Below, piece after piece: positions 33,978 through 46,200 of a DNA stretch of 64,000 bases (position 1 is its first letter; each line of letters opens with the position of its first letter). The stretch covers positions 72,099,884 through 72,163,883 of the forward strand of contig CM043944.1 of NCBI GenBank assembly GCA_014529385.2. Reading direction: 5' to 3'. Position numbers and translations under genes: made by a program. The notes under the pieces were generated by a model. That model was not told the DNA's origin. It ran no database searches and worked only from the letters and a program-made list of their open reading frames with translations. Source of the DNA: Adiantum capillus-veneris (Eukaryota > Streptophyta > Polypodiopsida > Polypodiales > Pteridaceae).

Positions 33978-34870
33978 TCTAGATTGAAGGCACTCCTAGT
34001 TCTTCCGTCACAACGCTTTTTTCAGGTATTACAACGTGTTCACTTCAATAAAAAACTCTAGATGTATAATGATCTGATAGATTACTTACACAAGTGTACC
34101 ACATTTTTTTCGTTGTGTAGATTGCTCAAAGAGCACATACTGCCAGCTGATAATGTGATGCCAGATTCCAAAGAGGAAGCAATAAAGATATTGCAAAAAT
34201 TGGGGATGGACTACAATTTGATTCATGCTTGTCCTAACGACTACATTCTTTCAGAGGGGAATACATAGACATGGAGAAGTGTCCGAAATATGATTCCGAG
34301 AGATATCGAGTAGATCTCGACGGAACAAAAATTCCACAAAATGTTTTGCAACATTTTCCTCTGCTTCCTCGCATCAAGCATTTCTTCAAATGTAAGTCCA
34401 TGGACTCCCTAGCATCATGGCACGAAGAGAATAGATCTTTGGATGGTGTGTTACGAACGGGTTTTTGCAGATTGTGCAGCTTGGAAACATATAGACGATA
34501 CATGGCTAGATTTTTCTAGGAAAGATCAAAATTTTCACATAGGTCTGCCTATGGATGGTGTTAATCCATTTGGTCAGAGATCAACATCTTAATGTGTATG
34601 GCCCGTTGTCATTGTCAACTACAACATTCCCCCGTGGTTGACTACCAAGAAGGGGCAGTGGCTAAGGCTGATTGTGCCGGGGTGGTATAAAGTGAAGAAT
34701 ATGGATGTGTATCTTCATACACTATTGGAAGAGCTACAAAAATTGTGGATTGGCATAGAAGTGGTGGATATGAGCCGACACACGGGTCGACGGAATGCTT
34801 TGATCAGAGGCATTCTAATCTGGACCATGCATGACTATCCCGGACTAAGAGAATGCTCAGGTGATTTCTA
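33978..34870 (+). pseudogene. CACTA TNP2 transposase, N-terminal half, copy 2
   Basis: The first exon end reads SRLKALLVLPSQRFFQ, followed by an intron-like segment (GTATTAC to CGTTGTGTAG, about 34026-34119). The next exon encodes LLKEHILPADNVMPDS, LGMDYNLIHACPNDYILSEG, then in shifted frames KCPKYDSERYR, FPLLPRIKHFFKC, GLPMDGVNPFGQRS, YNIPPWLTTKKGQWL, MDVYLHTLLEELQKLW and LIWTMHDYPGLRECSG. This is the TNP2 order (IHACPNDC.., P..G..IDVYL.PL..EL, W..D.P). It breaks at about 34870, where minus-strand gypsy integrase begins. Frameshifts make it inactive. Its direct continuation is missing, and CACTA resumes only at APW (42779). Confidence 0.8.
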
Positions 34871-35823
34871 GGGTGAGAAGATGATCTTCACATGCTTCTT
34901 CTTCTCCTTGTGCCACCTTTCCATGAAGTCGCATCATTGGAATGTTGAGCTCGATGGGTTGCAAAGATTCTTGGCCATAAACTAGGTGGAAGGGTGTGAA
35001 CTCTGTCGCTTCATTGTTACTTCATTGTAGGTAGTCTGATAGGCCCACAATGCTCCCTCCAAGAAGTCATCCCATAGATTTGTCTTATTCTTTACCATCT
35101 TCCGGATGATTCTTGCAATGATGCCATTAGCCTTCTTAACCAAACCATTTGACTGAGGATAGTAGGGTGTGCTATGCCAATGTAGAATGTGAAGCTCATC
35201 ACAAACTTCTGTGAGCAAGCCCTTCCTAAATCATGGACCATTACCAAGAACAATCTCCAAAGGTGTGCCAAATATGCAACAAATGTGAGATTACACAAAC
35301 TTGCTAACTATCCTCTTATTTAATCTTGCCACACTTTGAGATTCTACCCACCTATTCATGTAGTCTATGGCCACCGAGATATACAATTCTCCATTTTTAG
35401 TCCTAGGAAATGGACCCATAGCATCAATGCCCCATTTTTTAAACGGACCATTTGCAAGGACTAACTAATGTGGACTAACTTGTTTCCATTAATCTGACAA
35501 TTGTGGTGGCTTTTACACCATTGTTGAACATCAATGTGCAAGCTTGGCCAAACATACCCGGAAAACAAAATATTTTTCGTAGTGAGTTCCTGTGCAAAAT
35601 GACCACCACACGCTTTCTCATGCAAACCTTCCAGAATCGCTGGAAGCTCCTTGGTCGTCGGTATTTTCCTACAAACTTGATCTTTTCCTCTTTGGTAGAG
35701 GGAACCTTCCAAAAACAAATATGAACTCGCCTTCTTAATAAACCTCCGCTTTTGAGCCTTTGTGAAGCCCTCTGGAAACTCACCCTCTAAAATGTAGCTC
35801 ACAATGGCAGCCAATGAATCCAT
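34871..35823 (-). pseudogene. Gypsy A integrase, truncated
   Basis: The frame at 35823-35461 holds the H2C2 zinc domain: HEKACGGHF, then WPSLHIDVQQWCKSHHNC, with the first C-x2-C changed to C-x2-H. Further on, in broken frames, comes the core: GPFPRTKNGE, then LGNGP in place of the SDNGP block, and HSTPYYPQSNGLVKKANG, where the catalytic Glu reads Lys. Compared with element D, at least two catalytic residues are lost. The sequence changes to plus-strand CACTA at about 34870. Confidence 0.8.
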
Positions 35824-35826
35824 CCC

Positions 35827-36375
35827 CTAGTAACTTGGTTGCTTTATCATTGCTGCTACCATGATGACCTGCACTTCACTCTCAACACATGCAACTGCTT
35901 TTTGGGCAAGGAAATCAACATCTTCATTTTGTTTCCTAGGAATATGATACAATTGTACTTGTTCAAATTGATTGAAGAGTCTACGGATTGCATGAACCTT
36001 TTGCCTTAGCCTTTCATTCTTACAAGCCCAAATACCTAGAATTTTCTTCACAATGAGAAGTGCATCCCCTTTTACCATGAGACTCCATATCTTTTGAGCA
36101 ACACATATCTGCAAAACATGGATTAGTATGTCGTATTCTGCTTCATTGTCGCTTGTGGAACCGATGCTCTTTCATAACAACCTCACCATTTGAATCAAGA
36201 AACACAAGCCCTCCCCCTGCTTTTCTTGTAGCCTTCTTAAATGCTCCATCAAAGAACAAGGTGAATGCATTAGGTAAATGCCTAGGTGGTGGTAGGGGTA
36301 GGGTTTCCACTTCAGGCACCTTGATGTCCCTTTCATACACTCATAGGTGAGAATCCCTACTAATTGTGCAAGCAC
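35827..36375 (-). pseudogene. Gypsy A second (archaeal-type) RNase H
   Basis: Frames at 36340-36143 and 36114-35827 contain FTLFFDGAFKKATRKAGGG, LMVKGDALLIVKKILGIW and QVQLYHIPRKQNEDVDFL. These are the blocks of the extra RNase H (RVT_3 type) found between the usual RNase H and integrase in Tat-lineage gypsy elements. A frameshift after KEHRFHKRQ breaks it at about 36140, and the conserved NNEAKY block is disrupted. Confidence 0.75.
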
Positions 36376-36405
36376 ACTATCTTCTACTCTGAAAGAGTAT
36401 TGGAA

Positions 36406-37557
36406 CTATTGTAATTCCATGATCCATTTTGAAATCTTGGGACTTAGTGTCATTTGAGATGACACCCAAGGAAACAACTTTTCAACAATGATTATGATAA
36501 AGGGTTTTGGTAGGAGGTAGGATCTTAACTTTCTCACTCCAAGGACAAGAGAAAGCATCATAGATTCTGCTTCTGTGTAATTCTTTTCAAGTGCATTCAT
36601 GACCCAGCTAGAAAAGTAGACATGCCGCATCCTAGTGCTATGCGGATCTTACTGCAACAATATTGCACCCAATATCTCCTTACCCACACTTGAGATAACA
36701 AAGAATATAAACTCCCAACGTGGCGGCATGAGCATCGGTAGTTCCGACAAAACCATTTTTATACAAAAAAAGTACTCTTCAAGCTCATCAGACCACGCAA
36801 ACTCTACATGTTGTGTCAACTTTTGGAGGGGGTGAAGTAACTCTAATGCCATGTGAATGAAGCGTGACATGTACTTCACCTTTTGAATAAATGAAACTAC
36901 CTCCTTAAGACTCTTTGTTGATGGTAGCTCAATGAGAGCTTTTGCCTTTGCTGGATCCACCTCAATGAGTTTGAAAGAAAACTTGTGACCAAGCAAGATC
37001 ACTTCATCCTCACCTATGTGGCACTTGTCGAGATTGAGTTGACCTCCCATATCATATAGATTCTTCAAGCCTTCTTCTACCTTCTATAGATGCAATGATT
37101 TAGAGCTATAGATGCAAAAATCATCCATGAATACTCTAATAGACTTCCCAAAGAATGCTTGAAACACCATGTTCATGAATCATTGAAACGTTGCTGGAGC
37201 ATTTGTCAAACAAAACGGCATGACTCTAAAAGCATAACATTCCGAAGGGGTGATGAAGGTTGTTTTTAATTGATCCTCCAATCCAATACCTATTTGAAAG
37301 TAACCACAGGAGACATCACATACCGTGTACTTTTCTTTACCTGCTACCTCATTAAGAATCTCATCTTGAAATGGGAGGGGAAAGTTATCTCTTTTTGTTG
37401 CCTCCTTGAGTGGACGATAATCCACACATACCCTCCACTTGCCATTATTTTTTGGAGTGACCACAACTGGAGAGACCCACTCAGAATTCTCTATAGGGTA
37501 GATGAACCCTGCTGCGAGAAGCTTCATCACCTCTTTCAGTAGTGCTTGCTCCTTCAT
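36406..37557 (-). pseudogene. Gypsy A reverse transcriptase and first RNase H
   Basis: RT begins with MKEQALLKEV, then WVSPVVVTPKNNGKWRVCVD and YRPLKEATKRDNFPLP. It ends the first frame at NAPATFQ with an in-frame TGA. Between 37180 and 37069 another frame gives VFMDDFCIYS, the catalytic motif. The frame at 37068-36649 gives the connection (KCHIGEDEVILLGHKFS, VSFIQKVKYMSRFIH) and the RNase H start (VGKEILGAILLQ). 36630-36406 continues with NYTEAESMMLSLVLGVRKLRSYL. Stops after NAPATFQ and before KVEEGLKNL are also present in pieces B and C. Confidence 0.85.
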
Positions 37558-37578
37558 GACTCCTAACCTTCGTAGCTT

Positions 37579-38358
37579 TTATGCTTTAGGTTTGGCCTCT
37601 AGCTTTAGCTCGATCTTGTGTTGAATGGCATCCACTCCACGTACATCTGTGTAATCTTTAGCAAAAAGCCTAGGAAACTTTCTTAGGACACTTTTGAACT
37701 CCTCTCTTTCCTCCCAAGTAAGAGTCTTTGACAACATACCATCTAGCATTTCCTCATCATGCACACTTTGGTTCTCATGGGGGCCTACCTCTTTTGAACC
37801 TTGCCAAGATGTCTCTTTGTTATTTAGACTAAAACTTACACCCATGATTTCAATGGATGACTCCTCCTCCATAGTGCTACCACTGTTTTCTTCTTCCGAG
37901 GTGTCATCGATCCAATCATCCCCGCTTTCACTTTGAGAAGATTCCTCATGGAGCTCCTCTTGACATTGCTCCTTCATATCGAAGAAAACCTTCTTGTGAT
38001 TGTCATTCCTGGAAATCAACTATCCACTTCCCCAATCCTACAAAGCTCGCATTTTAGCCACGGTGTACCTAGGATAAATGGATAGCCATTTCCCTTTGTA
38101 GACATAACATAGAAATCAACAGCCTTCTTAATGCCAAAAGTTTCCACAGAAACATTCTTACAAAACTCCCAAAATCCTAGCATTGCTATTATTTGACATT
38201 TTCACTTTGATTTTAGGTGTCTCATGAATGTGCATGCCTAGTCTCTGCATAAGGTCCTCTGTCACGATGCAAATTTGTGTGCCCCCATCCACTAGACCCT
38301 TCCTAACTGATTTTCCTTTGATATAGAAATCTAGCACATGTGTAATATCCTCATTCAT
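37579..38358 (-). pseudogene. Gypsy A protease and acidic linker
   Basis: At 38358-38158 a protease fragment has KGLVDGGTQICIVTEDLMQR, where the active site reads D-G-G. At 38019-37579 a 146-residue acidic Ser/Glu-rich linker (EESSQSESGDDW, SEEENSGSTMEEESS) leads into the RT frame. Tat-like elements have a long spacer here. A frame break at about 38020-38157 separates the two. Confidence 0.65.
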
Positions 38359-39620
38359 TTGGGCATGTGTAGTTTTAACAATATGAACATTTTCTTCGGT
38401 CCTTCTCCAAGTGCTAACTGCCTTTGTAACTCCCTTCTAACTTGTGGGCACAATGCAAAAAATTGACGCCATGATATGCTTGGACCTTTACCTCTCATGG
38501 CCTCCATAAGGTTGTAGGGAGCCATACCATATCCAAGAGGGAAGTCTTGAAGGTTGATGCGGCGCTGGGTCCTCTTGGCTTCCTTGGTTTCCTTTGCTTT
38601 ATTTCCTTCTCGATGGTCACTTTGTGATGTTACTCCTTCCTTTTCCTTACGTTTTCCCCACCCACGTTTGATGCCATTTGCTTCAATGCCACCCTCTTTG
38701 GATTGTCGGACTTCTACAGCATTGAAATTTGGGTCACGCAAAGGTGGTATTCCCTCTACTTTCCACTGTGGAGGTTGATCAACATTTGATCTTTGTAAAA
38801 GCACCGGTTGTTGAATAGTGCCTTCACCTGCATTCATCACTGGGTAATTCAAGTTAGGTCTCCCTCGCTCCCCCCGAGGCCAGGGACAATTATACATCCC
38901 ATGTCCAGACTCTCCGCAATTCCAACATTGCAAGACTCTCCTAGGTCATGGCTCTTGCTCTTTTGACTTCTTTGCTTGTCCCTTTGGACCTACAGTTTGT
39001 GCAAGGTGAATTGAAAGGTTGCACAAAGACTCATTTAACTTCTCGATGACTTCAGTCATTACCTTGGGAAGCTCTCTAGAAATTGATGTTTGTAACTTAC
39101 CTTTGGGTCTAAGACCTTCTATTGGAACCTCTCCCCGTAGGCACTTGAGTTTCCTATACTTCTTGGAAGCTCTAGTTTTAGCTGCATCATAGGTGGCACT
39201 GAAGCGACCAGCTATCAACCTCTCCTTCTTTAAAAACTCTGCACCATCACCTGGGTTAGCAACATTTCGTACCCATAAAGCCCAAAGATGAAGAAACTAT
39301 TACTTATAGAAGTAGTAGTCATCTAAGTCTTTTTGTTTATGAGAGATAATTTCTTTCCATAGTTTTTGAGTGTTTTGTGGATCAAGGAAGTATCCCTTGA
39401 AATGAGTCACAACTTCCGTATAATTTTCCTTAACTTCGTTAGGCAAAGAGTCAAAGCAAGTGCTAGCATCTTTTCTAAGGACTACCTCAAACATTTCTAC
39501 ACATTCTTGATCAGTTGCTATCCTCTTGATACAGCAAGACATTTTGAAATTTGATAAGAATAATTATGCATCCTCTCTAGGCTCTCCAAAGAACAATGGG
39601 TAGCCACTCATTTGCCTAGT
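38355..39620 (-). pseudogene. Gypsy A Gag
   Basis: Three frames make up Gag. About 39620-39300 covers YPLFFGEPREDA, CVEMFEVVLRKDASTCFDSLP and GYFLDPQNTQKLW. 39218-38946 covers RKLKCLRGEVPIEGLRPKG and KVMTEVIEKLNESL. 38933-38355 covers the zinc knuckle CWNCGESGHGMYNC and a basic tail with GYGMAPYNLMEAMRGKGP. An in-frame TGA lies just before the knuckle (KEQEP-stop-PRRVLQC), as in piece C. A 39-bp segment present in C (about 51385-51425) is deleted here. Confidence 0.75.
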
Positions 39621-39711
39621 TCTATCCATGTTCCTAAAAATAAGAAGACAAGGCTGATTTCACTCAAAAATTTCTTTTTCTTTTAATTTTTTTCTTTTGC
39701 AAAATCAAATT

Positions 39712-39924
39712 TCAAAGTAAAATGAAAATGTAAACATTAAAGCTTAGATCGTAGCGAATCAATGGCAAAATGAACGGATTAACTGAGGCATTGATAGCTG
39801 CTACTTGCCTAGGTCCACACATATGATGGAAAGCACGTTGAAATTGTAACTTTGTGCCAACTATTACATGCACATCTTGTCTAGACAAAGGAATGAATGT
39901 ATGATACAAGTCCTCTCGATTCAT
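39712..39924 (-). CDS. Leader reading frame upstream of gypsy A Gag, possible first exon
   Basis: The frame starts MNREDLYHTFIPLSRQDVHV and continues IVGTKLQFQRAFHHMCGPRQ. It lies between the PBS and Gag. The same protein start occurs in piece C (52114) and, with many silent differences, at the right edge in element D (63882), so it appears to be real coding sequence. An acceptor-like TTATTTTTAG precedes MDRTR at about 39634 and a donor-like CAAGTAGC follows GPRQ, so it may be spliced to Gag. This is inference; no transcript is available. Confidence 0.5.
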   Translation of the reverse strand: MNREDLYHTFIPLSRQDVHVIVGTKLQFQRAFHHMCGPRQVAAINASVNPFILPLIRYDLSFNVYIFILL

Positions 39925-40217
39925 TAACCTAGCTGAAACAAGATAAAAACATGCACATCAAAGGAGACATCATAGTCTACAATTGGGAGATTAGTAGGAT
40001 TTGGGGATTGTAAAATATCTTCTAATGCCAAAGAGGAATACAATACGTTGTTGAAAAAATATTTTCCTATCGATGCGAACATTTATCCTAATCCCTTGCA
40101 CCCAATAAAACTAATGAAATCGAATTGCATGAGAAGGATTAGGAGGTGGTGGATTGTTCTTGTAAAGACAACTAGTTTCTGGAGACTTACCTTGTGTTTC
40201 ATAATACAACCGCCTCA

Positions 40218-40235
40218 TCCTCAGTGGGGGCACCA
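40218..40235 (-). promoter_or_regulatory. Gypsy A primer-binding site
   Basis: Minus strand TGGTGCCCCCACTGAGGA, four bases from the LTR end CCTCA. The same sequence occurs next to the LTR of element D, and with one change at 52408-52425 in C. I do not identify the tRNA. Confidence 0.75.
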
Positions 40236-40239
40236 CAAT

Positions 40240-42778
40240 TGAGGAGATCCGGGGCGGGAAACAAGAAGAGCGGCCTCTAGACACCCTTCACGGCTACCGT
40301 GTTGCTCAATGAAGCTAGGGTACAACACAAACACAACCAAGAAAAACCCCCTAGCCAAACTCAGCTTGAAAAGGGCACCACCTAGGTATGGATGCAAACT
40401 AGGACGCAAGAGAGTGTCCTCCACACCTAAGGGAGACACGCAAAGCACACACAAACAAGTAACACTTTTCTATAAAAGGAGGAGAGAAGGAGACATTGAG
40501 AGAATGGAGAGTAAGGTTGCTCAAACAATTGTCTTGCACTTCGAGAGGTGAAAGCACACCTTGCTACACTGTCAAAGAGCCTACATGGAGATTACACCAA
40601 CATGTGTTGAACACTTTCCCAACACACACATCGTCTTAGGTTATGAAAGACCTCTCACCATTCAAACCTCTTACAATGAACTAGTATTAGTCAATGAAAT
40701 ACACCCAAAACACTTAATCTAACAAGATCAAATGAGAAATTGCGGCATACACATCACCTCAAATATTTGACTGGCATCGCACAACCGGCTCGCATATGAA
40801 TTGGAGACAAAATCACGCCTTTGGAACACCAAGACCTCAAATTAATTGATGGCTATAAGAATATGTACAATGGTGGCTTGTGATGTTAAACTCTCACACT
40901 CTCTCACTTGAAAAATGTAGCATCAACGCTATAGTGGAGTAAAGTGTGAATCTCACACTATAGTGTCTAAAACCAAGTCTCTCCTCATGCCTCTAGTGGT
41001 AGAATATTATCTATGTCTGTTTACAATGAAGTGAAGGGGTGTATTTATAGGTTGGAGATCACTTATTTGGATTATGGATGATCTAAATTACAAGCTAACA
41101 AATTGAGCTTAGCATTTTTTCATTTCCAAAATGGAGTGGGCCTATCTTATCTCCTTGAGTCACATGCATGTGGGCTCAAGAGAGAGAGCATTATTGATGA
41201 TGGTAAGTGAAAAAGGAGAGGGAAAAATAAGGGGGAGAAAGAGAGTTCTACCACCACTTATCCATACTTACTTGAGGTGAGGTGCTTTTATCATTAGGAT
41301 TAGTGCTAGTAGGTTTGTGATTATGATTACAATGAGGTGGACACAAGGTGCATGAAAATGGTAAAACAGGTTAAGAAAGTATTGAAAATTAGGGGGATAG
41401 ATGGAATCGGAGAGTAAGTTCCCCTAGTGACATCAGTGAATGAAATGTCAATGTGAGAGACTCATGGATGATGGTGACATTGCGTCGATTTGAAGACTTC
41501 AAGGTCCTCTACTGAAAATCCTTCATTTGCAGAGATACATCATATCCAAGTTGCTGTTTTTTTTGTAATTTTCATGATGGTGAAGAGGAAATGTGAATAT
41601 GGGAGTAGGTGTAGAGATATATGAGAGTATATGTGTATATCATGGAAGCTATGGTGAAGAGAGGGAATGAGGATGGTGAAGAAGGTGAGATCAATCATGG
41701 AATGTGCAGGTTTGAGTGTGGAAAGGAGAGGGATGAGTGTGTATGAGTGAGTAAGTGTGTGGAAGGGTGAGAGAAATAGGAAGACTTTTGGGTGCATGAA
41801 GTGGCACTTTTGAAGTCGGCCATAAAATTCATGTAAAATCGCACTTGACTCCAAAAATTTTGAAAATTTTATAAAAAATACTTCAGCTGATGAGCTACAT
41901 TTTCTCTTTTGGACATATCCTCAGATACGGATCAAAAGAGGGTGCCAAAATTCAAGGAAAAAGTTGTCCCTGTAGCACCTCATAAGGCTTGAAGTGGGCC
42001 ACTATTTGATTCTTTTTCCTTTGTAGCTTCCAAGTGAGCCTCCCCATACATCAACCATGAACTAATATTGCCAAGGAGCTTGCACACATGTATGGTATAG
42101 GATAAGTATCAAATGTGATATATACTTGTGGGACAAGAAGATATATTCACATGGGATGCATGGTGGCAAAACATATATATGTGAAACAATAAAAGGAGGA
42201 AACTCATGAGGGAAGCAACCCTCAGTTATTCTCTACTTTGAATGATTCATGGAATTTATTTGAAGATGAAACATATGTACTTGTGAATATATATCTGGGA
42301 GGGATGGAAAAAAATATAACGGAGCCGATAAGGTTATTGGTGATTTTTACAGTGAAGTCACACAAAGTTTTTTCAATGCTTGGGTCAGTAGAGCTTAAGG
42401 GATAGAATGATAGTAAAAACATGTATAAGGAATGACAGGCAATGGAAGCTAGCATACGCACACTTAAGAATATATATTTATATAAATACAAAAAAATTAA
42501 AAAAACCCTTTATACTTAGGTCCTTTATTTGATAGAAAATATTTACATGTAAAGAGGACCGTAATATTATAATATATATATATGTATATAAATTTATTTA
42601 TTTTCACCTCCTAGCCCAATGACTCGCTCAATGATTTAATAATAAATGTGATAAAAACTCTAATCACACACACACTTATTTACAATGAAAAAGCGAGCCC
42701 AATCATTGTGCTAGGGTGTTTTTGTGGGGTGAAGTGGCTTCTTAAAATATTTTATGAGAGCCAAAAATATGGCTATCA
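40240..42778 (-). repeat. 5' LTR of gypsy A (2539 bp)
   Basis: On the minus strand it starts TGATAGCC (42778) and ends CCTCA (40240), next to the PBS. It is about 2.5 kb and closely matches 52430-54906, and more distantly 61103-63805. A TATA box, TATAAATA, lies at 41049-41042 (minus). A TATAAAAGG word near 40475 is on the plus strand and is not the LTR promoter. No coding domain is inside. Confidence 0.85.
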
Positions 42779-43278
42779 GCACCATGGATTTTGACAGGAG
42801 CCCAAGAAGTAAAAGAGACCATTTGATCTGTGCGAGCCCCCACTGGCGTAATGAAATCGCTCCGAACGTGTTTCACTAAAGAAGGGAAGCTTACCGGTTT
42901 GAGATGTCAGGTATGTTTGAAGTGGAATATATCATAGTGAGAATTGTGTAACAAATTCGTGTGTGGAATTTAATATCATTGCTAGAAGTGTTTTTCAATT
43001 TATTTTACCCTGGCCATTGAGGGATGTTTTTCTCCTGATGTTCGTAACACAATCTACAAACTTGCGAAGTTGGTGCAATGGATCTCACAAAAGGAGATCA
43101 ATGTAGACTCCATTCCATTTGCGAAACTAAACGTGTGGAGGTTGTGGGCATTTTGAGAAACATTTCCCTACTACCATGCTAACCATTCAGGTGCATCTTC
43201 TTGTTCACATAGTTGATGAGGTGGAAATAGCTGGCACAGTACATTCCAGATGGATGTTCTTTTTAGAACGTTCCATGG
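42779..43278 (+). pseudogene. CACTA fragment with truncated DUF4218-like block, copy 3a
   Basis: Starts at APWILTGAQEVKE, the continuation of TNP2 sequence where gypsy A inserted. It carries on with EGKLTGLRCQ, YKLAKLVQWISQKEIN and IQVHLLVHIVDEVEIAGTVH, then RWMFFLER, and breaks at about 43278 into minus-strand gypsy integrase. The frame changes several times. Copy 3b is 46918-47417, and the uninterrupted version is 54907-55528. Confidence 0.75.
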
Positions 43279-46200
43279 CAGCTTTTACACCATTGTTGAA
43301 CATCAATGTGCAAGCTTGGCCAAACATACCCGGAAAACAAAATATTTTTCGTTGTGAGTTCCTCTGCAAAATGACCACCACACGCTTCCTCATGCAAATT
43401 ATTAGGGCCAATTTGGATGAAAAAAGGGCTGTGTAAGGATCTAAAAAGGGGAAACCTAAAAAAGACCATGAATATCTTACCAAGACTATTCAACATGGGT
43501 ACTCATTGGATAGAGCTCATCACGTGCCTCCCATGGACCATTTGAGCGCTAAATTTGGAGTTCATATGCAAAAGTTATGGCTAAAATAGTGCAAAATATT
43601 TAAAAATCAAGTGAAGGAGATCTTGACACGTGTACAAAAGTGCCATACTTTTGGAACTGTGGCTCCTCCTTGACCCTTAGATCAAGAAAAGAGAAACCCT
43701 AAACAGCCCTTATTTCATCCAAATTGGCCCTAATGCCTTCCAGAATCGTTGGAAGCTCCTTGGTCATCGGTATTCTCCTACAAACTTGATCTTTTCCTCT
43801 TTGGTAGAGGGCACCTTCCAAAAACAAATATGAACTCGCCTTCTTAATGAGCCTCCGCTTTTGAGCCTTTGTGAAGCCCTCTGGAAACTCGCCCTCTAAA
43901 ATGTAGCTCACAATGGCAGCCAATGAATCCATCCCCTGGTACCTTGGTTGCTTTATCACTGCTACTGCCATGATGACCTGCACTTCACTCTCAACACATG
44001 CAACTGCTTTTTGGGCAAGCAATTCAACATCTTCATTTTGTTTCCTAGGAATATGATACAATTGTACTTGTTCAAATTGATTGAAGAGTCTACGGATTGC
44101 ATGAACCTTTTGCCTTAGCCTTTCATTCTTACAAGCCCAAATACCTAGAATTTTCTTCACAATGAGAAGTGCATCCCCTTTTACCATGAGACTCCATATC
44201 TTTTGAGCAACACATATCTGCAAAACATGGATTAGTATGTCGTATTCTGCTTCATTGTCGCTTGTGGAACCGATGCTCTTTCATAACAACCTCACCATTT
44301 GAATCAAGAAACACAAGCCCTCCCCCTGCTTTTCTTGTAGCCTTCTTAAATGCTCCATCAAAGAACAAGGTGAATGCATTAGGTAAATGCCTAGGTGGTG
44401 GTAGGGGTAGGGTTTCCACTTCAGGCACCTTGATGTCCCTTTCATACACTCATAGGTGAGAATCCCTACTAATTGTGCAAGCACACTATCTTCTACTGTG
44501 AAAGAGTATTGGAACTATTGTAATTCCATGATCCATTTTGAAATATTGGGACTTAGTGTCATTTGAGATGACACCCAAGGAAACAACTTTTCAACAATTA
44601 TTATGATAAAGGGTTTTGGTAGGAGGTAGGATCTAAACTTTCTCACTCCAAGGACAAGAGAAAGCATCATAGATTCTGCTTCTGTGTAATTCTTTTCAAG
44701 TGCATTCATGACCCAGCTAGAAAAGTAGACATGCCGCATCCTAGTGCTATGCGGATCTTACTGCAACAATATTGCACCCAATGTCTCCTTACCCACACTT
44801 GAGATAACAAAGAATATAAACTCCCAATGTGGCGGCATGAGCATCGGTAGTTCCGACAAAACCATTTTTATACAAAAAAAGTAGTCTTCAAGCTCATCAG
44901 ACCACGCAAACTCTACATGTTGTGTCAACTTTTGGAGGGGGTGAAGTAACTCTAATGCCATGTGAATGAAGCGTGACATGTACTTCACCTTTTGAATAAA
45001 TGAAACTACCTCCTTAAGATTCTTTGGTTATGGTATCTCAATGAGAGCTTTTGGCTTTGCTGGATCCACCTCAATGACTTTGAAAGAAAACTTGTGACCA
45101 AGCAAGATCAATTCATCCTCACCTATGTGGCACTTATCGAGATTGAGTACTTGACCTCCCATATCATATAGATTCTTCAAGCCTTCTTCTACCTTCTATA
45201 GATGCAATGATTTAGAGCTTTAGATGCAAAACTCATCCATGAATACTCTAATAGACTTCCCAAAGAATGCTTGAAACACCATGTTCATGAATCATTGAAG
45301 CATTGCTGGAGCATTTGACAAACAAAACGGCATGACTCTAAAAGCATAACAATCCCAAAGGGTGATGAAGGTTTTTTTAAATTCATCCTCCAATCCAATA
45401 CCTATTTGATAGTAACCAGAGTAGCCATAACATACCGTGTACTTTTCTTTACCTGCTACCTCATTAACAATCTCATCTTGAAATGGGAGGGAAAAGTGAT
45501 CCCTTTTTGTTGCCTCGTTGAGTGGACCATAATCCACACATACCCTCCACTTTCCATTCTTTTCTGGAGTGACCACAACTGGAGAGACCCACTCAGAATT
45601 CTCTACAGGGTAGATGAACCCTGCTGCTAGAAGCTTCCTCACCTCTTTGAGTAGTGCTTGCTCCTTCACGACTCCTAACCTTCGTAGCTTTTGTTCTTTA
45701 GGTTTGGCCTCTAGTTTTAGCTCGATCTTGTGTTGAATGGCATCCACTCCATGTACATCTGTGTAATCTTTAGAAAAAAGCCTAGGAAACTTTCTTAGCA
45801 CACTTTTGAACTCCTCTCTTTCCTCCCAAGTAAGAGTCTTTGACAACATACCATCTAGCATTTCCTCATCATGCAAACTTTGGTTCTCATGGGGGACTAC
45901 CTCTTCTGAACCTTGCCAGGATGTCTCTTTGTTATTTGGACTAAAACTTACACCCATGATTTCAATGGATGACTCCTCCTCCGTAGTGCTACCACTCCTT
46001 TCTTCTTCCGAGGTGTCATCGCTCCAATCATCCCCGCTTTCACTTTGAGAAGATTCCTCATGGAGCTCCTCTTGACGTTGCTCCTTCATATCAAAGACAA
46101 CCTTCTTGTGATTGTCATTACTGCAAATCAATTATCAACTTCCTCAATCCTACAAAGCTCGCATTTTAGCCATGGTCTATCTAGGATAAATGGATAGCCG

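Larger units (their letters stand above)
34871..42778 (-). mobile_element. Ty3/gypsy element A (Tat-like), 3' end missing
   Basis: A minus-strand element with a 5' LTR (40240-42778), PBS (40218-40235), leader reading frame, Gag, protease, RT, RNase H, a second RNase H and integrase cut near 34871. The 3' LTR and integrase C-terminus are absent. It lies inside plus-strand CACTA sequence: the LTR is followed at 42779 by GCACCATGGA, the APW codons of TNP2. The second RNase H is the mark of the Tat lineage of plant gypsy elements. Multiple stops, several shared with pieces B and C, show it is dead. Confidence 0.85.

Noticed and set aside
40470-40480. TATAAAAGGA as promoter of gypsy A
   Set aside because: It is on the plus strand, opposite to the element, and near the LTR end; the minus-strand TATAAATA at 41049-41042 fits better.
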